NCBI RefSeq assembly: GCF_035046485.1 | Contig: NC_085138.1 | Coordinates: 292,932,256 to 292,996,255, forward strand | DNA from: Aedes albopictus | Taxonomy: Eukaryota > Arthropoda > Insecta > Diptera > Culicidae | DNA: 64,000 nucleotides | Direction of reading: 5' to 3' | Shown: piece after piece, positions 33,442 to 46,299 of the stretch | How the letters are laid out: each line of letters opens with the position of its first letter | Numbering within the stretch: the stretch's first letter is position 1 | The notes under the pieces: generated by a model | Told to the model about the DNA's origin: nothing | Databases searched by the model: none | Seen by the model: the letters and a program-made list of their open reading frames with translations, nothing else | Position numbers and translations under genes: made by a program

Positions 33442-35085
33442 ATGGTTCGCACAGGATCGTCCAGCACGGAATCCTGCTTGCTGCCATCGGAGAGTTGCGT
33501 CAAGCATCTCTTGTATCCGGTTAAGGAACACTTTGCAGATAACTTTGAGAACGAAACATAATAACATGTTGACCCGCCAATTATCGCAAACAGCCAAGTC
33601 GCCTTTTTTGGGTACCATTAAGACGCCTTGTCGAACAGAAATGCCGCGGTTTCCCATATGTTGCAGCAGTTGTGCGGATACTACGTTGTCAGCTTTGATC
33701 ATCTCAGCTGATATGCGATCGACCCCCAGGGCCCTGTTCGATTTCATGCTACGGATGGCTGTTTCTATCTCCTGCAATGATGGAGCTTCGGTGTTGACAC
33801 GGGTAATGCGTCAAAAACCTTGGCAGATCATGCTGAGGTGTTGGTGGCGCGGCGAGACTTGAAAATTGTTTCCAAAGTGCCCGAACCAGCGTTTCAGCTG
33901 TTCAGCCGGGTCGTCAATAGCTGACCAGATCTGTCTTTCACGGGCACCGTAGCATTCATCTTTGTCAAACGAAGGCGACGTGAGACATCGTAGAGGAGAC
34001 GATTGTCGCCGGTATTTGCGGCTTTCTCGCCTTCGTCAGCCGCCCACAATCGTTTACCCTTCTTACATGAGCGCTTCACTTCCTTCTCGAGAGCCGAATA
34101 GCGCTGACGGGCTACGGCTTTGGCTCCTCTTGTTATCGCTCACTCTATCGCGACTTTGGTGCTCCTTCGCTCCTCCAGGTATTATCTGTGATCCACTGCT
34201 TTCTCTGGGTGCGTAGCTCACCCAAATTATTTTTGCCGTTGGCGATGAAGGCTTTCTTGATGGCGTTCCATGCATTTTCTACGCTTCCACTTTCCGGGAT
34301 ATCCGCAGCACGGTTCTCCGGTTCCTCGACAAAGAACCTTTTTACCGCAGCGTCTTCCAGTCGGCGTGTGTTGAATCAGCGCCCGATTTTCTTTCTGTTG
34401 ATGAATCCTCGCAATGTGTTGCCGGTTCTCGCCGATTGGGAGATAATGGTCAGACGCAATGTCGGCGCTAAGATTGTTCCGCACATCAAGAAGGCTCCGT
34501 CTCCATTTTCGGCTGATGCAGATGTGGTCGATTTGATTTTCCGTGACGCCATCACGGGAAACCCATGTCACTTTGTGCACTGGACGATGAGGAAAGAGCA
34601 ATCCCCCAATCACCATATCATTGTTGCCACAAAACTCTGCAAACAGCTCTCCGTTTTCGCTCATTTCTCCGAGACCATGGCGTCCCATGACGTGCGCATA
34701 GTCTGAGTTGATGGAACCAACCTTCGTGTTGAAGTCACCCATGAGGATCTTGATATCACCTTTTGGAATCTTATCCACGACAGCGTTCAGTTGGCTGTAA
34801 AATTTCATTTTGTGCAAAACATTGCATTTCGGCAGCATCGGTCGGCTGTGTTTAGAATCTGGCTATATTTATCCTTTCGTTGATAGGTTCTCACTTCATG
34901 AGCGCAGCGTGGGCGTGAGCACTGAGCAGGAAGCCAACGCCACGGTGACGAGGAGCGAGTTCGCCTCGTAGGCCAGAGTATACAATATATTGCAGAATTT
35001 GGCCCGATGCCAATCTGTGTTCTCCAAAGTTCGGCCAACGGACTTCGCTGAGTCCTAGGATTTCAAGTAGCTTGAATAGATTATG
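33442..35085 (-). mobile_element. Old RTE-like LINE, 5' part (truncated)
   Basis: Minus-strand frames give endonuclease (LGLSEVRW near 35050; ILMGDFNTKVGS; ENQIDHICIS; DIASDHYLPI at 34227-34838), then linker, then RT start (RALGVDRISAEMIK; QQAGFRAGRSCANHI at 33442-33777). Several frame changes and stops occur. It begins mid-endonuclease, so it is 5' truncated near 35085. It continues at 29188. Confidence 0.8.
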
Positions 35086-35721
35086 CTAAGGGTCTTTTTT
35101 GCTAAGGATTTTTCCACGAGCAGAAGAGAATATCAAAAGCACAATAAAATATGTTATTTTGGCATAATAACTGTGTAATGGAATCAGTAATTCTTGTGTT
35201 ATTAACATATCTTATAATGTTATAAACTTGTCTGTCATAAGTGGCAAAATAACAAAAATCATAACATAAAAATGTACCTGGAAGACCAATTTAATAACAT
35301 GTTTTGTTAGATTCCATAACAACTTAATAACAATGAATTTTGCAGTGAATTTGAAAACTCGTTAGTATTGTGCTATAGTTCATCACATATTTGTACATTT
35401 TCAATAGTAGAATAATAACAAAACTTGGTCTACAACAAAGTATATTATTGAAATGTTATTTGCTGGATGAATCTTAATAACATGACCATAACAAAATTAG
35501 ATTGTCCAACAAAACATGTTATGAAAAAGTAATACTTTGATAAGTTGATAATAACAAACTATGATATAAAAACAGACTATGTGAATCTGTTGTTATGAAT
35601 TTGATTTTCTCCTCTGTTCGGGTCAGCACTTGTCGTATTTATCCAACTCAACAAACCTCGGAGATTAAATGTACGACTCAAGCTGAAACAAATCATCATT
35701 TTGCAACTTGTTGGATGAATA
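35086..35721. repeat. AT-rich ATAACA/TGTTAT-type repeats
   Basis: Many short AATAACA, AACATGTTAT-like motifs in both orientations, similar to 13300-13600. Probably a decayed TIR element; ends not found. Confidence 0.35.
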
Positions 35722-35922
35722 ACTAGGGGAACTTACGTATTCTCGGCAGTGTTGTTCTCTTCGTCATGGAGGGTTTTTTGAAACCTGTAGGTCTCAGAGT
35801 TGGCCTCAAATCCTTCCCAACCAAGCTGAGTTATATGTCCCAATTTCAGACAATTCGGCCCACAAAAACCCCCCATGACGAAGAGAACAAACCTGCCGAT
35901 AATACCCATCGTCACCCTATTT
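35722..35922. mobile_element. MITE with ~55-bp inverted ends
   Basis: The left arm includes TATTCTCGGCAG and GTTCTCTTCGTCATGG; the right arm has the inverse (CCATGACGAAGAGAAC, CTGCCGATAATA). About 200 bp, non-coding. Confidence 0.75.
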
Positions 35923-37329
35923 CGATTGAGTTTTTGTGTATGGGACTTTTGTTTCTGAGGCCCTGTTCTATTATTCTAGTGATGATCAAGTTAACTTTTC
36001 GATACTTTTTCCTATTTTGGGTGCAATGAATAAATGAAAATTAATAATTGTTAATATTAAAGAATGTGATATTCTCAGACTAAAAAAACGGTATTGTTTC
36101 AGCATTTTTTTTATTTACAAATAAATGTTAAAGATTGTGCTAACAACATACATACATGTCCGCATATGTGCCTGTTTACTGACCTAGGCAAGTATGTTGC
36201 TGCCACATCAATCAACCAACAATCAAAGACGCAGTTTTTTTTAACGATGCGCCTATCCATGTGCAATACAAAGCAATGTGGCGTAAACATCGGAGAGTAT
36301 TTATTCAGTTTTTTTCTTTATCTGTAGTACGGTTTCAATTCTTTTTCATCTGGTGGTACATGTAAATATATATCAATCTGTGTTTGTTTTGCTAGTATAT
36401 TTAATCCGTTTCAAATTTCGAAAGACATGAATAGAAATGTTTAAGGCTTTTCAAGCTTGCTTGCTTTCAGCTCACAATTGCTGTTCCGTGTTTCTTTCTC
36501 TATGTGGATTGTGTTTCCAAACATTTTAGTTTGTGCTTACGCTGAAACATTTCGCTGCACAGTGGATCGCAAAAGCTCGCATAGCTCAATCCAATTGGGG
36601 GAAATATTTCACGTGTGCATGTAGTGACTTCTTTTGTGGCTGCGCACGCAAGCTTCGTTTGATTTCAGGTTTGTTCTCGTTTATGCAAGGTACACTTATT
36701 TTCAACAATTCTGTAACAATTAAATTTGTTCTCTGGTTATTATAGATTCTGATTGCTTTAAGCTTATCATACTGTTTAATTTCTGTTTTGTTATTTGTTT
36801 TCGGTTTTTAGTGACAACCACTTAACAACGAGTGTGTGTTTATTGGATTTCAATCGAAAGTGTCTTACGTCTTACAAGTATGTAGTATAAAAGCGTAGAT
36901 ATCTAATTGAAGAAGAGAGAACCCCTGCACAAAAGGAGTACAGAGGAAGAGATTCGCTTGTAACTATCGAAAATAACACTATTCTATTTATTCTACTAGA
37001 TTCGTCGACCGACATTTAGGACGCTAAAAGTTGAGTTGAGATGAAAGTTGTATAAACTAAATTATTCAATAGTTCTACAACCTACGCTTTGGCGGACGAT
37101 TCAAAGCGAATTACTCTAGATCGGTTAGAAGTTGTTAAAGTCAAGAAAAACGACAATAAATAAAACTATTTGCTTTCGAGAGATTTCTTCGATAGTTCGT
37201 GTACATATCTGATTTGGTACAAATTTTGTTAGCGGCTAAACGATATTTATCAGCTTTTTATAGCTCTACATGACGAAGACTAGATGCCTCATCTTTTTTT
37301 GTGATTTTGATCATCCCTTCCCAATAAAT
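35923..37329 (-). other. Intergenic and probable 3' UTR of gene 2
   Basis: No gene is seen. On the minus strand an AATAAA lies at 36987-36992 and others further left (near 36839), so gene 2's 3' UTR may extend over several hundred bases. Exact cleavage is unknown. Confidence 0.4.
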
Positions 37330-39816
37330 TTAATATCTAAAGTGTCCCTTTCGTCCGCGATAGTTGTGATAAATTCTAAGGGGTTGATAGCTGCCATTGG
37401 AAGGCTGTAGTGGCTGCTGCTGTGGTGATTGCGTTTGACCGTTTGCCTCTGGGGCTGTGATATTCAGGGCGGATGTAGATGGGACTGTGGTCATGCGTGA
37501 AGCACAGCGTGGTGCCAGGACAAAGTGGTACAGGAGGAAATAAATCACGGCAACAGCACAGGCAGTGATGGCTAGCACTTGGAAGGTAGCGATCAGACAT
37601 TCCAGCTTTGTCCACGTTCCAATCAGGGCACCGATGAATCGGCCCAGACAGAAGTGGAAGATGACGGGCAGAGCTTGTCCAGTCGTGATGATACGGCGGG
37701 GGAAAATATGTCGCATGTAGAATATGATCGTCAACCAGGTTAAACCAAGGGTTATCGGGTAAAGGAAATCTATGACTACGCGCCACCAAGTCACATCCAG
37801 GCTGGCCAAAAGGGAGAAACGGAAGATGAAAGTTGTAATAGCAGCGATCAAGATGTTCGAATGTCCACAATAGTCAACGATGTTTTCGGCAAACCACAGG
37901 ATAGGAATTACAAGCAGTGCTCCCAGAATTACAAAAACGCTCCATGTTGGCCCGTAGTACTCTTCCATGTTGGGAATCAGCTCGTAGTTCTTGACCAGAA
38001 CCCCCTCGTAGTTGTCCAGTACGCTCCAGAATGTACCCAGAATCAGCGTAACCAAGCATAACCCAGCGGCTTCTGGAACGTATCTTCGTATAGCTGACAT
38101 AGGAATGGCAACCATTCCGCATTTGGTGTGCCACCACATCTCTGGTGGAGATAGGGGCATTCCGGAAGACAGTAGAAGAACAATAGCTGCCAGCACCACC
38201 AAAGCTACGTAGACGTAGTAAGTTTCGAACACCCAGGAAAGTACAAAATAGAACAGAGCCCAACCGATTGCCCCCCAGACAATCTGGCGTCCAAAGTCTC
38301 CTCGACCGGTAGAAGTCTCTCTCGTGGCAATGATGGTGGCCGCATTCAGGAGTACGATGGCAGCTAGTGGGAAGGCGTCAGCAAACGATCGCAGCAACAA
38401 GTATGACCAGAATGTAAGCTCTGGATCACCAACAATCTAAAATAAAAAGCATCATTAGACTTTCCGAAAAGTTGTACAAGAAATTCAATCTTCTTACCCT
38501 CATGCAGACACTTTCAGCCAGCACGCTCTCTTCGTTATCATACGGATTGTGAACCTCGCACTCGATCTTCGGAGTACAGTGCGACGAGTTGATCAACAAC
38601 TTCATCCAGACAACCTGCTTCTCCGGAATGTTGCACGAGAACCCGTCCAACGGATAACGGCACCACTCGGCACTGTGCGTATCGTTCTCGTCATTCACCG
38701 CGCTGCGTAGCACCGTTTCGAACCTGAGCGACTCGGTAGCCGGGGTGTAGGCGTGACAGATCTCCGACTCGGGACCACCTTTCCGTTCGCATATGTGTGG
38801 AACGGGAATCGGAGTATTGTCCACCTCGACACGTGGCAGTTCCAAGTTGGCGGGTGCGACTTCCAAGTCATCATCTATCAGGTCGTATTCCTCATCTTCA
38901 ATCGAGCTTTCGGTGGATGGCGGTACGGTAACTCCTTTGGTGTAAGGATGATTCAGGTTTTCGAACTCGATCGGTTTTTGGCAAGTGTAGGAGCAGTTTG
39001 TCAGCGTTAGGTGGCCAATCTGGAATACGGAGAGAATAGGATTAGTCATTTCCAAAACTTGAAATCAAACAGAAATACCTTTTCTCTCTTCCAGTGGTAG
39101 CAGGTGCGTTCCTCCGAACATCGTTGCTGAAAGATGATGGCTCCGTCAAGATCACAAGCAAAGCTCACTTGCGATCGACTGGATTCTTGGCGTTCGATCG
39201 GTGGTACGACGAAGAACAGAATGGCGTAAAGAATCGCTGAAAAGATCATACAAAACGAGGCCAGAAACCGAAGCCGTCTTCCGTACGATGATCCGTTAGT
39301 TCCTGCAAGGCGATCAGCTAGCGGTGCGAATATCAGCGGTCCCAAAATGGCGATCAGTGGAGCCACTACGGAGATGATTTGTGATTCCTTGTAATCTAAC
39401 CCGGTTAGGGTCATGTGCTTTTGTAGGTACGGATGCAGGCATCCTAGAGCTGCATGGAGGAGATTCAAAACGATAAGAAACTAACATTAACACGGATTTG
39501 TGAGCTTTTTATGAATGCTCCATCAAATTGCTTTAGTGCAAACTTTGTTATGGAGACGCATGGTAGCTCACATCTAGACCTTATATTCACATGAAGTTAA
39601 ACAATCCCAGTTCAAGTTGTAGTCTACCGCATGCAGTAAACACCAATTTTAACGTTCGGTCTAATGTTTGGTTACCAAACAAATCCAGCTTTCTTTACCC
39701 AACCAACCAACGACAAACAGTTTTTATCACTTACCCGCATAGAACAGAAACAGGACGATTTTGAGCGAGATGAGGTTCCGGTTAACCAACGGTTCCTTGA
39801 AAGGTGGCGCTCCCAT
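37330..39816 (-). CDS. MFSD6-like MFS transporter, paralogue of gene 1 without repeats (4 coding exons, 693 aa)
   Basis: Exons in transcript order: 39816-39735, 39449-39079, 39019-38498, 38436-37330. Introns are GT-AG (285, 59 and 61 bp) and phases close a 2082-nt frame. The ATG is the start of MGAPPFKEPLVN. TM1-TM3 lie in the first ~125 residues (FLFYAALGCLHPYL; VVAPLIAILGPLIFAPLADRL). The TM3-TM4 loop (about 120-335, extracellular by topology) is Cys-bearing with an acidic stretch (SSIEDEEYDLIDDDLE) where gene 1 has its repeats. TM4-TM12 are in the last exon, which ends with a Gln/Pro/Ser-rich cytosolic tail. Introns 1 and 2 and the last intron sit at the same places and phases as in gene 1, so the pair arose by duplication. 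MFS_1_like family by recall; substrate unknown. Confidence 0.92.
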
Positions 39817-40290
39817 CTTTATTGTATCACTTTTCACACCTTTCACGCGTAAATTTCTCTTATCACTAGGTTTTTCTTCACTACTATAGTATACTTAGCA
39901 CGTGCGCTGTCCAGCTAGACACAGTCAGTCACTTGTCACTACTGCTGCCGTTGCCGCCGCAGCTAGTCAGTGGCAATATCTCTCAACCTCGGGGAGTGGT
40001 TCAGCAAATGTTTGGATAGCATTGAACCATTTCCTTCATCACCGTTGTCGTCATCGTCGTCGGCGTCGTCGTCGTCATCGGACCGGGAAAGAGTTGCCGT
40101 ATGCTGGCGTAGCCGAGCGGAAATGGAGTGATCTAATGGTCTCCCAGCGTTGGAGTTTTTCGCTGGCCGCTGGTCGACGGTTGCTTCTTCGTTTTATCAC
40201 TCTTTTCTTATCGGTTTTGTACACTCGTTCCACGGTCCGAAAGTTGCGTTTCGTCGTTTGTGGTTTTTCTGCTGCAGACAGGAAAAATCT
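39817..40290 (-). promoter_or_regulatory. Probable 5' UTR of gene 2 with GAC-repeat tract
   Basis: Upstream of the ATG the minus strand has stops in frame and a compositionally distinct, GC-rich block. A GATGACGACGACGACG-type trinucleotide run lies at about 40040-40080. A plausible exon end or start lies near 40290 (CAG before ATTTTTCC on the minus strand). The 86- and 131-residue frames here follow the low-complexity tract and are not called. Confidence 0.4.
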
Positions 40291-41020
40291 GGAATGAAAA
40301 TGAAAACGGAAATGTAGGACTATCAAATCAATCAAAAGGTCTCACTGTGTTAATGGTGATGGTGGGTAAAAGGTTTAGAGCAGCATAAACCAGTGGGTCC
40401 CAGACAATTTTTTTGTGCGCGATATGAGGTTCTTAGAAATTACGAAAAAAATGGTAGGGGTTAAGCTGGCTGCCGTGGAAGCTATGGCTATCAACACAAG
40501 TGTGTCAACCAGCTCCGGACAACTTACGATCAGTTACAGTACAAAACTAGTAAATTGGTAAACTAGTAATAACTGGAACGGGCTCACCGATAAATATCAG
40601 AGCGAATTGCATTGAACTGGCCCGGCTAAGAAACGACGATGGGCACCCAATTTTTAAAAGAATGAGGAAATCTGCTTATTAGATACCCAAGAAGTGGGTC
40701 CTCAGATTATGGGGGAGGGGGGGGGGGGTGTTTGGGTGGTCCACTCACTAAAACTAAACCCTCATTCTTTCTCTTCCTTACCTTTACGGTACGTTCATTA
40801 GGGATGACTTCGAGTAGGAGGATGGGAGCAGATTGTACATGAGTACTCTCTTTAGTAAGCGTTCCGCCAGCTACCGTCTTAAGTTGTCCTCTAAGATGGA
40901 GGCCTGGCTAGCACAATAGTTCTTGGAAGGGGCGTTGTACTCAAGCTCTTGGAAGGGGAGGGGGCAAACTAAACTTGCTGTTGGTAGGCCCGCCATATTC
41001 ATTGTAGTTTAAGTAAGATT
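40291..41020. other. Intergenic spacer with a long G homopolymer
   Basis: No gene. 40710-40735 has an interrupted G run followed by GTGTTTGGG. Confidence 0.4.
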
Positions 41021-41024
41021 CGGA

Positions 41025-42390
41025 AGACCGTGGAAGTAATGGAATCTCACTTGCCCGCCCCCGTACACATCCTTTCAACAATATTGTCCAAAGTGATCAC
41101 TACCGCATATGTATATGTTGCATACTCGATCTTTGCTCCAAGGAGTGTGGGCCATCAAAGAGCACGTGCTCCACGGTGTCGTCGCAGTTTACGTACTCTG
41201 GACATGCGGGGGAGCCTGCATGTCCGAATCTGTGCAGATACCACCTAAAGTACCCATGACCTGACAGAAATAGTGTCAAGTGAAAGTTCACCTCGTCACC
41301 TTACCCATTCAGACACTGGCGGTATGAACCTGTGTGTCCATCTTTCCTTATTGGAGGAATCCAATTCTCTCAAATATTTCAACATAGACGATGTTCTAGC
41401 GATCCGTCTCACACTTCTTATGCCGCGTCGTGCAAAGCATTCTTCATCCTCTGCCACCTCTAGTGCTATACGGATCATGTTGCTTTGAGACTGTGCGCTG
41501 CCCTTTGGTCAACGCATAACCACTCCAAGGCACATCAGCCTGTGGGTGATCTTGAGTCGCTTCACGTTTCGGTTGACCACTAGCGCACTCGACCACGCAG
41601 CGGCGCCGTACCGTTATCCTCGACAGAATGATCTTAAACAGTTTCCCGGCGGTGTCCAGGCTTCAGTGTTTATGTCAATAGAACTAGTCCTTGTCCTTTC
41701 CAACTCTCCGTAAATTCGCCTCTGTCTAGGCACACTTGCATGGCCATGCAAGAGCTAGCCTCGATGGCCGTCTTAATGACTACTTTCGGGATACCATCCG
41801 AACCCGGAGTTCAGTGCCTTGTAGGAGGTGCAGTTTTTGGTCGCCCCGCATGGTTCTCAGCATCTAGGTGTACGTATCCACTTCGACTGGCTGGCTTCCC
41901 TGCCCCTTGTACGTTTACAATCGACTTGGGAATCTGATTGTTTGCAAGGGCCGTACCCCTTTTCTTTGATGGTCCTCTCTCTTCTACCGCGCGGTTCTCC
42001 CCCCCCCCCCCCACCCGGGAGGCCACGTCTCTCCGGCACACGTCGTCCATGTAGCTTGAGCAGTGGGGTGGTTTGCGCTCTCTACTACTGCTACGCCGGC
42101 TGTACGGTCTCGTCCACAATTGTCGCGTTCTCAGCATAGAAGAAGTTGTCAGTTTGGGTGGACCACTCCTCTTTGCGTGCGACGGCCGCAAAGTTCGGCC
42201 GTAAATGTAACGGTTTCTCCGGTGGACCACAAAAAAAAAAATAAAACACAAGCACTGAGTGAACCACGAACAGAATCTCGTTATAAAAACTTGGCTTAAG
42301 CGCCAATCCCCAGCGTAGGGATTGCCAAATCTCAGTTCAAGGTTGCCCGGTAACTCGTCGGCCTCGTCGTGAGCCCACAACGTTCTCGCG
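41025..42390 (-). mobile_element. Internally deleted R1-like LINE
   Basis: Minus strand: a gag-like low-complexity ORF1 part (41850-42380, Arg/Gly-rich, broken), then the start of the RT region (DGIPKVVIKTAIE, then ESWKGQGLVLL near 41690-41770), then a jump to the C-terminal end (NRNVKRLKITHRLMCLGVV near 41540). Last comes a Cys/His terminal motif (HRFGHAGSPACPEYVNC...VEHVLFDGP near 41150-41230). Most of the RT is missing, so it is deleted and dead. Confidence 0.7.
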
Positions 42391-42834
42391 AAATATGTAA
42401 GATCAGTTCACCTTAAATCACGAATCAAATTAGAAAAACCTATTCAAAATTTACTGAAATATTGCATCAAAATCAACCTTTATTTACTAAATCAAAAAAT
42501 TCTCGCCACATTTACATGCACTTCGATTGGCCAATCACTACATTCGTTTTCTTCATCGTGTACACTTCTCAAATCTTCGCATGCATCTACTCACGATCAC
42601 GGCCTCGATGGACGCCGGCAGGACAAAGTACTGCTCGATACTCCCGCAACCGACCGCTTTGCGCTGTACATGATTAACACTCATCACTAAGCTTCTAGGG
42701 TTTACACTCTTTTATCACTTACGTCGGTTGGTTTGGTGCTCTGCAAACTATCTGGCTCTCCAAGACCTGAGCAGTCCGACAGGACGACTACGTAGACCAC
42801 CGCCACCCCACTTGATGGGAAAATAGATCTGATT
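42391..42834. other. Spacer left of the giant inverted repeat
   Basis: Nothing recognised. Confidence 0.4.
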
Positions 42835-43239
42835 ACAGTCTAGACTCCTACTACACGGTTGGTTCGGGGGTGCAGTAGGAATCCGTGTTGTGGGAATCAC
42901 AGAGCTTATGGGATTTTGCCTAATTGGGGGTGTGAGCGAATATCTCAGGCGTATTACAAGATAGCACCATACTTTCTTTGGCAAAGTTGTAGTACTAGAA
43001 CAGATCTACCACACAATGCCAACTATCATCCAATTAGTTGGCAATTTGGCCGATAGAGGCGCTATGTAGAAGTGGTTGCTATGTACACTCGCCAGTAGAA
43101 GCACTCATAAGTTATCACATGCAATATCTCTAGATCTACTTTATTTGGAATAATGCTGTCTTCGGCAAAGTTGTACAGTAGGTCAACAACTATCTGGCGA
43201 TTTATTGATTAGTTGGTGATTTTGCCGCTAGGTGGCGCT

Positions 43240-44640
43240 AGATGTCAAGCAAAGCTTCAAACTCCGCTATCTCGAGATCCAGAGCAGATAAAAAAGTGCC
43301 GTCTTCAGCAAAAATCTTCAGGAAGTCAAGAGCAATCTGGTGGCTCAACAATTAGTTGGTGATTTCGCCGCTAGGTGGCGCTAGTTGTCAAGTAAATCTT
43401 CAAACTCAGCTATCTCGAGATCCAGAGCAGATAGAAAAGTGCCGTCTTCGGCAAAGTTCTTCAGGAAGTCAAGAGCAATCTGGTGGTTCAACAATTAGTT
43501 GGTGATTTCGCCGCTAGGTGGTGCTAGTTTTCAAGTAAAGCTTCAAACTCCTCAAACGCTATTTCCAGATCCAGAGCAGGTAGAAAAGTGCCGTATTCGG
43601 CAAAGTTCTTCAAGAAGTCAAGAGCAATCTTGTGGTTCAACAATTAGTTGGTGATTTCGCCGCTTGGTGGTGCTAGTTTTCAAGTAAAGCTTCAAACTCC
43701 TCAAACGCTATCTCGAGATCCAGAGCAGATAGAAAAGTGCAGTCTTCGGCAAAGTTCTTCAGGAAGTCAAGAGCAATCTGGTGGTTCAACAATTAGTTGG
43801 TGATTTCGCCGCTAGGTGGCGCTATTTGTCAAGTAAAACTTCAAACTCCGCTATCTCGAGATCCAGAGCAGATAGAAAAGTGCCGTCTTCAGCAAAAATC
43901 TTCAGGAAGTCAAGAGCAATCTGGTGGTTCAACAATAAGTTGGTGATTTCGCCGCTAGGTGGCGCTAGTTGTCAAGTAAATCTTCAAACTCAGCTATCTC
44001 GAGATCCAGAGCAGATAGAAAAGTGCCGTCTTCGGCAAAGTTTTTCAGGAAGTCAAGAGCAATCTGGTGGTTCAACAATTAGTTGGTGATTTCGCCGCTA
44101 GGTGGCGCTAGTTGTCAAGTAAAACTTCAAACTCCGCTATCTCGAGATCCAGAGCAGATAGAAAAGTGCCGTCTTCGACAAAGTTCTTTAGGAAGTCAAA
44201 AGCAATCTGGTGGTTCAACAATTAGTTGGTGATTTCGCCGCTAGGTGGCGCTATTCGTGAAGTAAAATTTTAAACATCTCCAGCTCGGGATCCAGAGCAA
44301 ATAGAAGAGGGCCGTCGTGAGCAAAGTTCTTCAGGAAGTCAAGAGCAATCTGGTGGTTCAATAATTAGTTGGTTATTTCGCCGCTAAATGGCGCTAGTTG
44401 TCAAGCAAAGCTTCAAACTCCGCTATCTCGAGATCCAGAGCAGATAGAAAAGTACCGTCTTCGCAAAGTTCTTCAGGAAGTCAAGAGCAATCTGGTGGTT
44501 CAACAATAAGTTGGCGATTTCGCTACATGGTGGCGCTAGTTGTCAAGTAAAGCTTCAAACTCCGCTATTTCGAGATCCAGAGCAGATAGAAAAGTGCCGC
44601 CTTCGGAAAAGTTCTTCAGGAAGTCAAATCTGTTTATTAG
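43240..44640 (+). repeat. 143/149-bp satellite array, left arm (~10 units)
   Basis: Each unit contains TTCGCCGCTAGGTGGCGCTA, ATCTCGAGATCCAGAGCAGA and GTCTTCGGCAAAGTTCTTC. Units near 44258-44300 carry the variant GTGAAGTAAAATTTTAAAC, also found at the inner edge of the right arm. Confidence 0.9.
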
Positions 44641-45190
44641 GTAGGATCCGTTAAGGTAAAATCTATTTAGGTCCCTCCATTTAGGTAACGTTACCTAAAT
44701 GGAATTTGATTGTGTTTACCATCATTGATGACGTCAAACCCGACATCAACCTATCATTGACCTGTTTTCATTTTAGCCGGCAAACCCAATATAGACCCAA
44801 CAGTTGTTCGATGTTGGTCCAACAGTGGCCCAACATACGATAAAAATTGACCCGACTTTGACCCGACATTGAATAATTTTTCAGTCTGGCGGAATTTTGT
44901 AGGGTTTTTCGTTTTTCGTGCCCATCTAGTTGTTTGAATGACAAGTTTGACCTGAGACCCTCCAAAACCCCCGAAAATGCCCCTAAAGCCCCTCCTTTCC
45001 TGAGACTCCCTTGAAAGTCCTCTGAAACTTCGCATGACCCCCTTTAAATCTCCTAGTCACGCTCCCTTCTTGAACTTCTTTTCAACCTTGTACTCCATTT
45101 AAGTAATAGACTGAATCCATTTAGGTAATAAATCCATTTAGGTAAAAATTCTATTTAGGCAGTCCCGACTCATTACCTAAATGGAGGTTT
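44641..45190. mobile_element. CCATTTAGGTAA-repeat element
   Basis: CTCCATTTAGGTAACG near 44675 and ATTACCTAAATGGAGG near 45172-45187 are inverted. Several more ATTTAGGTAA copies lie between. 44945-45060 is a scrap of the fold-back minisatellite seen at 10850-11150. Not coding. Confidence 0.5.
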
Positions 45191-45544
45191 TGGTGTATCA
45201 AAAAAATCTTAGCGGTCATCTAAATTGGTTCACAAACACATCCTATACCCTTTGTTTATCTCTTGGAAGATTTTTATGGCAATTTACGAATGACATTTCC
45301 AAGGCATATGTTCCATGCAATCTTCAGAAATTTCTATACAATACCCTCCAGAAATTTCATCATAAATTCTGCTAAAACAACTCCATGCTTGAGAAGCTCA
45401 TGGATTATTAAAGAAATTTCTCCAGGATTTTTTTCAGAAAACCATACATGGATTCCTGACATTCTAACAGGGTTTTATTTTTAGAAAATAAAAAGTCCAG
45501 CATTCTTGCAAAAATTTCTCCAAGAATTTAAAAAAAAACCCTAA
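45191..45544. repeat. GGAATTCC-type minisatellite scrap and spacer
   Basis: 45330-45540 has diverged TTCTCCAGGATTT units; 45191-45330 shows nothing. Confidence 0.4.
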
Positions 45545-46299
45545 TTAATCCACCTAGCGGTGATGGTGCCTTTCTCGTGCTTTCAACAAAACTTGAGCGA
45601 CATGTTGATGACAATGACCTAAATACAAAATGAAAACTGCTTGCTAAATCTATTCAATATGGATACATTTTATATTAGCATAACATCAAATATTCAGAAA
45701 ATATAAGACAACGATCCAAAACTCAAACCAAACAAGTGTCATGAAGCAGCAAAATTTTGAAACGTTATTTTAGATTTTCCGGTCATCATTTCATGACTCC
45801 GGATATCTACCCCAACTAAACTAACCGCCATCTTGAACATTGAGACACCATCTTGGATGTTCTGGTATTCATTTTTGGACTCTGCACCTAAAATTACATA
45901 AAATAGTCGCCGTATTGAATTTTGTCATGTCGTTTATGATTTTCTGGTTACCAGTTTTGGACGAAGACCGGCATTCTTTCCCATTCAAACTATAGTCAAA
46001 TTGCAGACCTTGTGAAACAGCGCACAGCTTGGGTTTTCTGATTACAAATTTTGAATTCTGGACATATTTTCATACAAAATATGCCCATAATGCAAGAATT
46101 AAAAATCCTATAAAATAGGAACTAACTTGAATACTGGGCCATTATATTAGACTTTGGACCGCTAGTTTTAGAGCTCAAAATTCCATAAAACAGCCACCAT
46201 CTTCTGTTGACGCGATCAAATTCTTATTTTTCCATTCAACGTTGACCCGTCCTGCTATAAATTTACACCTTAGGAATCTGAAATGGTACGATTTGATGG

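Noticed and set aside
36094..36327. 77-residue ORF in the gene 2 downstream region
   Set aside because: Short, AT-rich, no recognisable motif; lies in probable 3' UTR or intergenic DNA.
43240..44640. CRISPR-like regular array
   Set aside because: Whole 143-bp units are tandem with no unique spacers, in a eukaryotic context with introns and LINEs.
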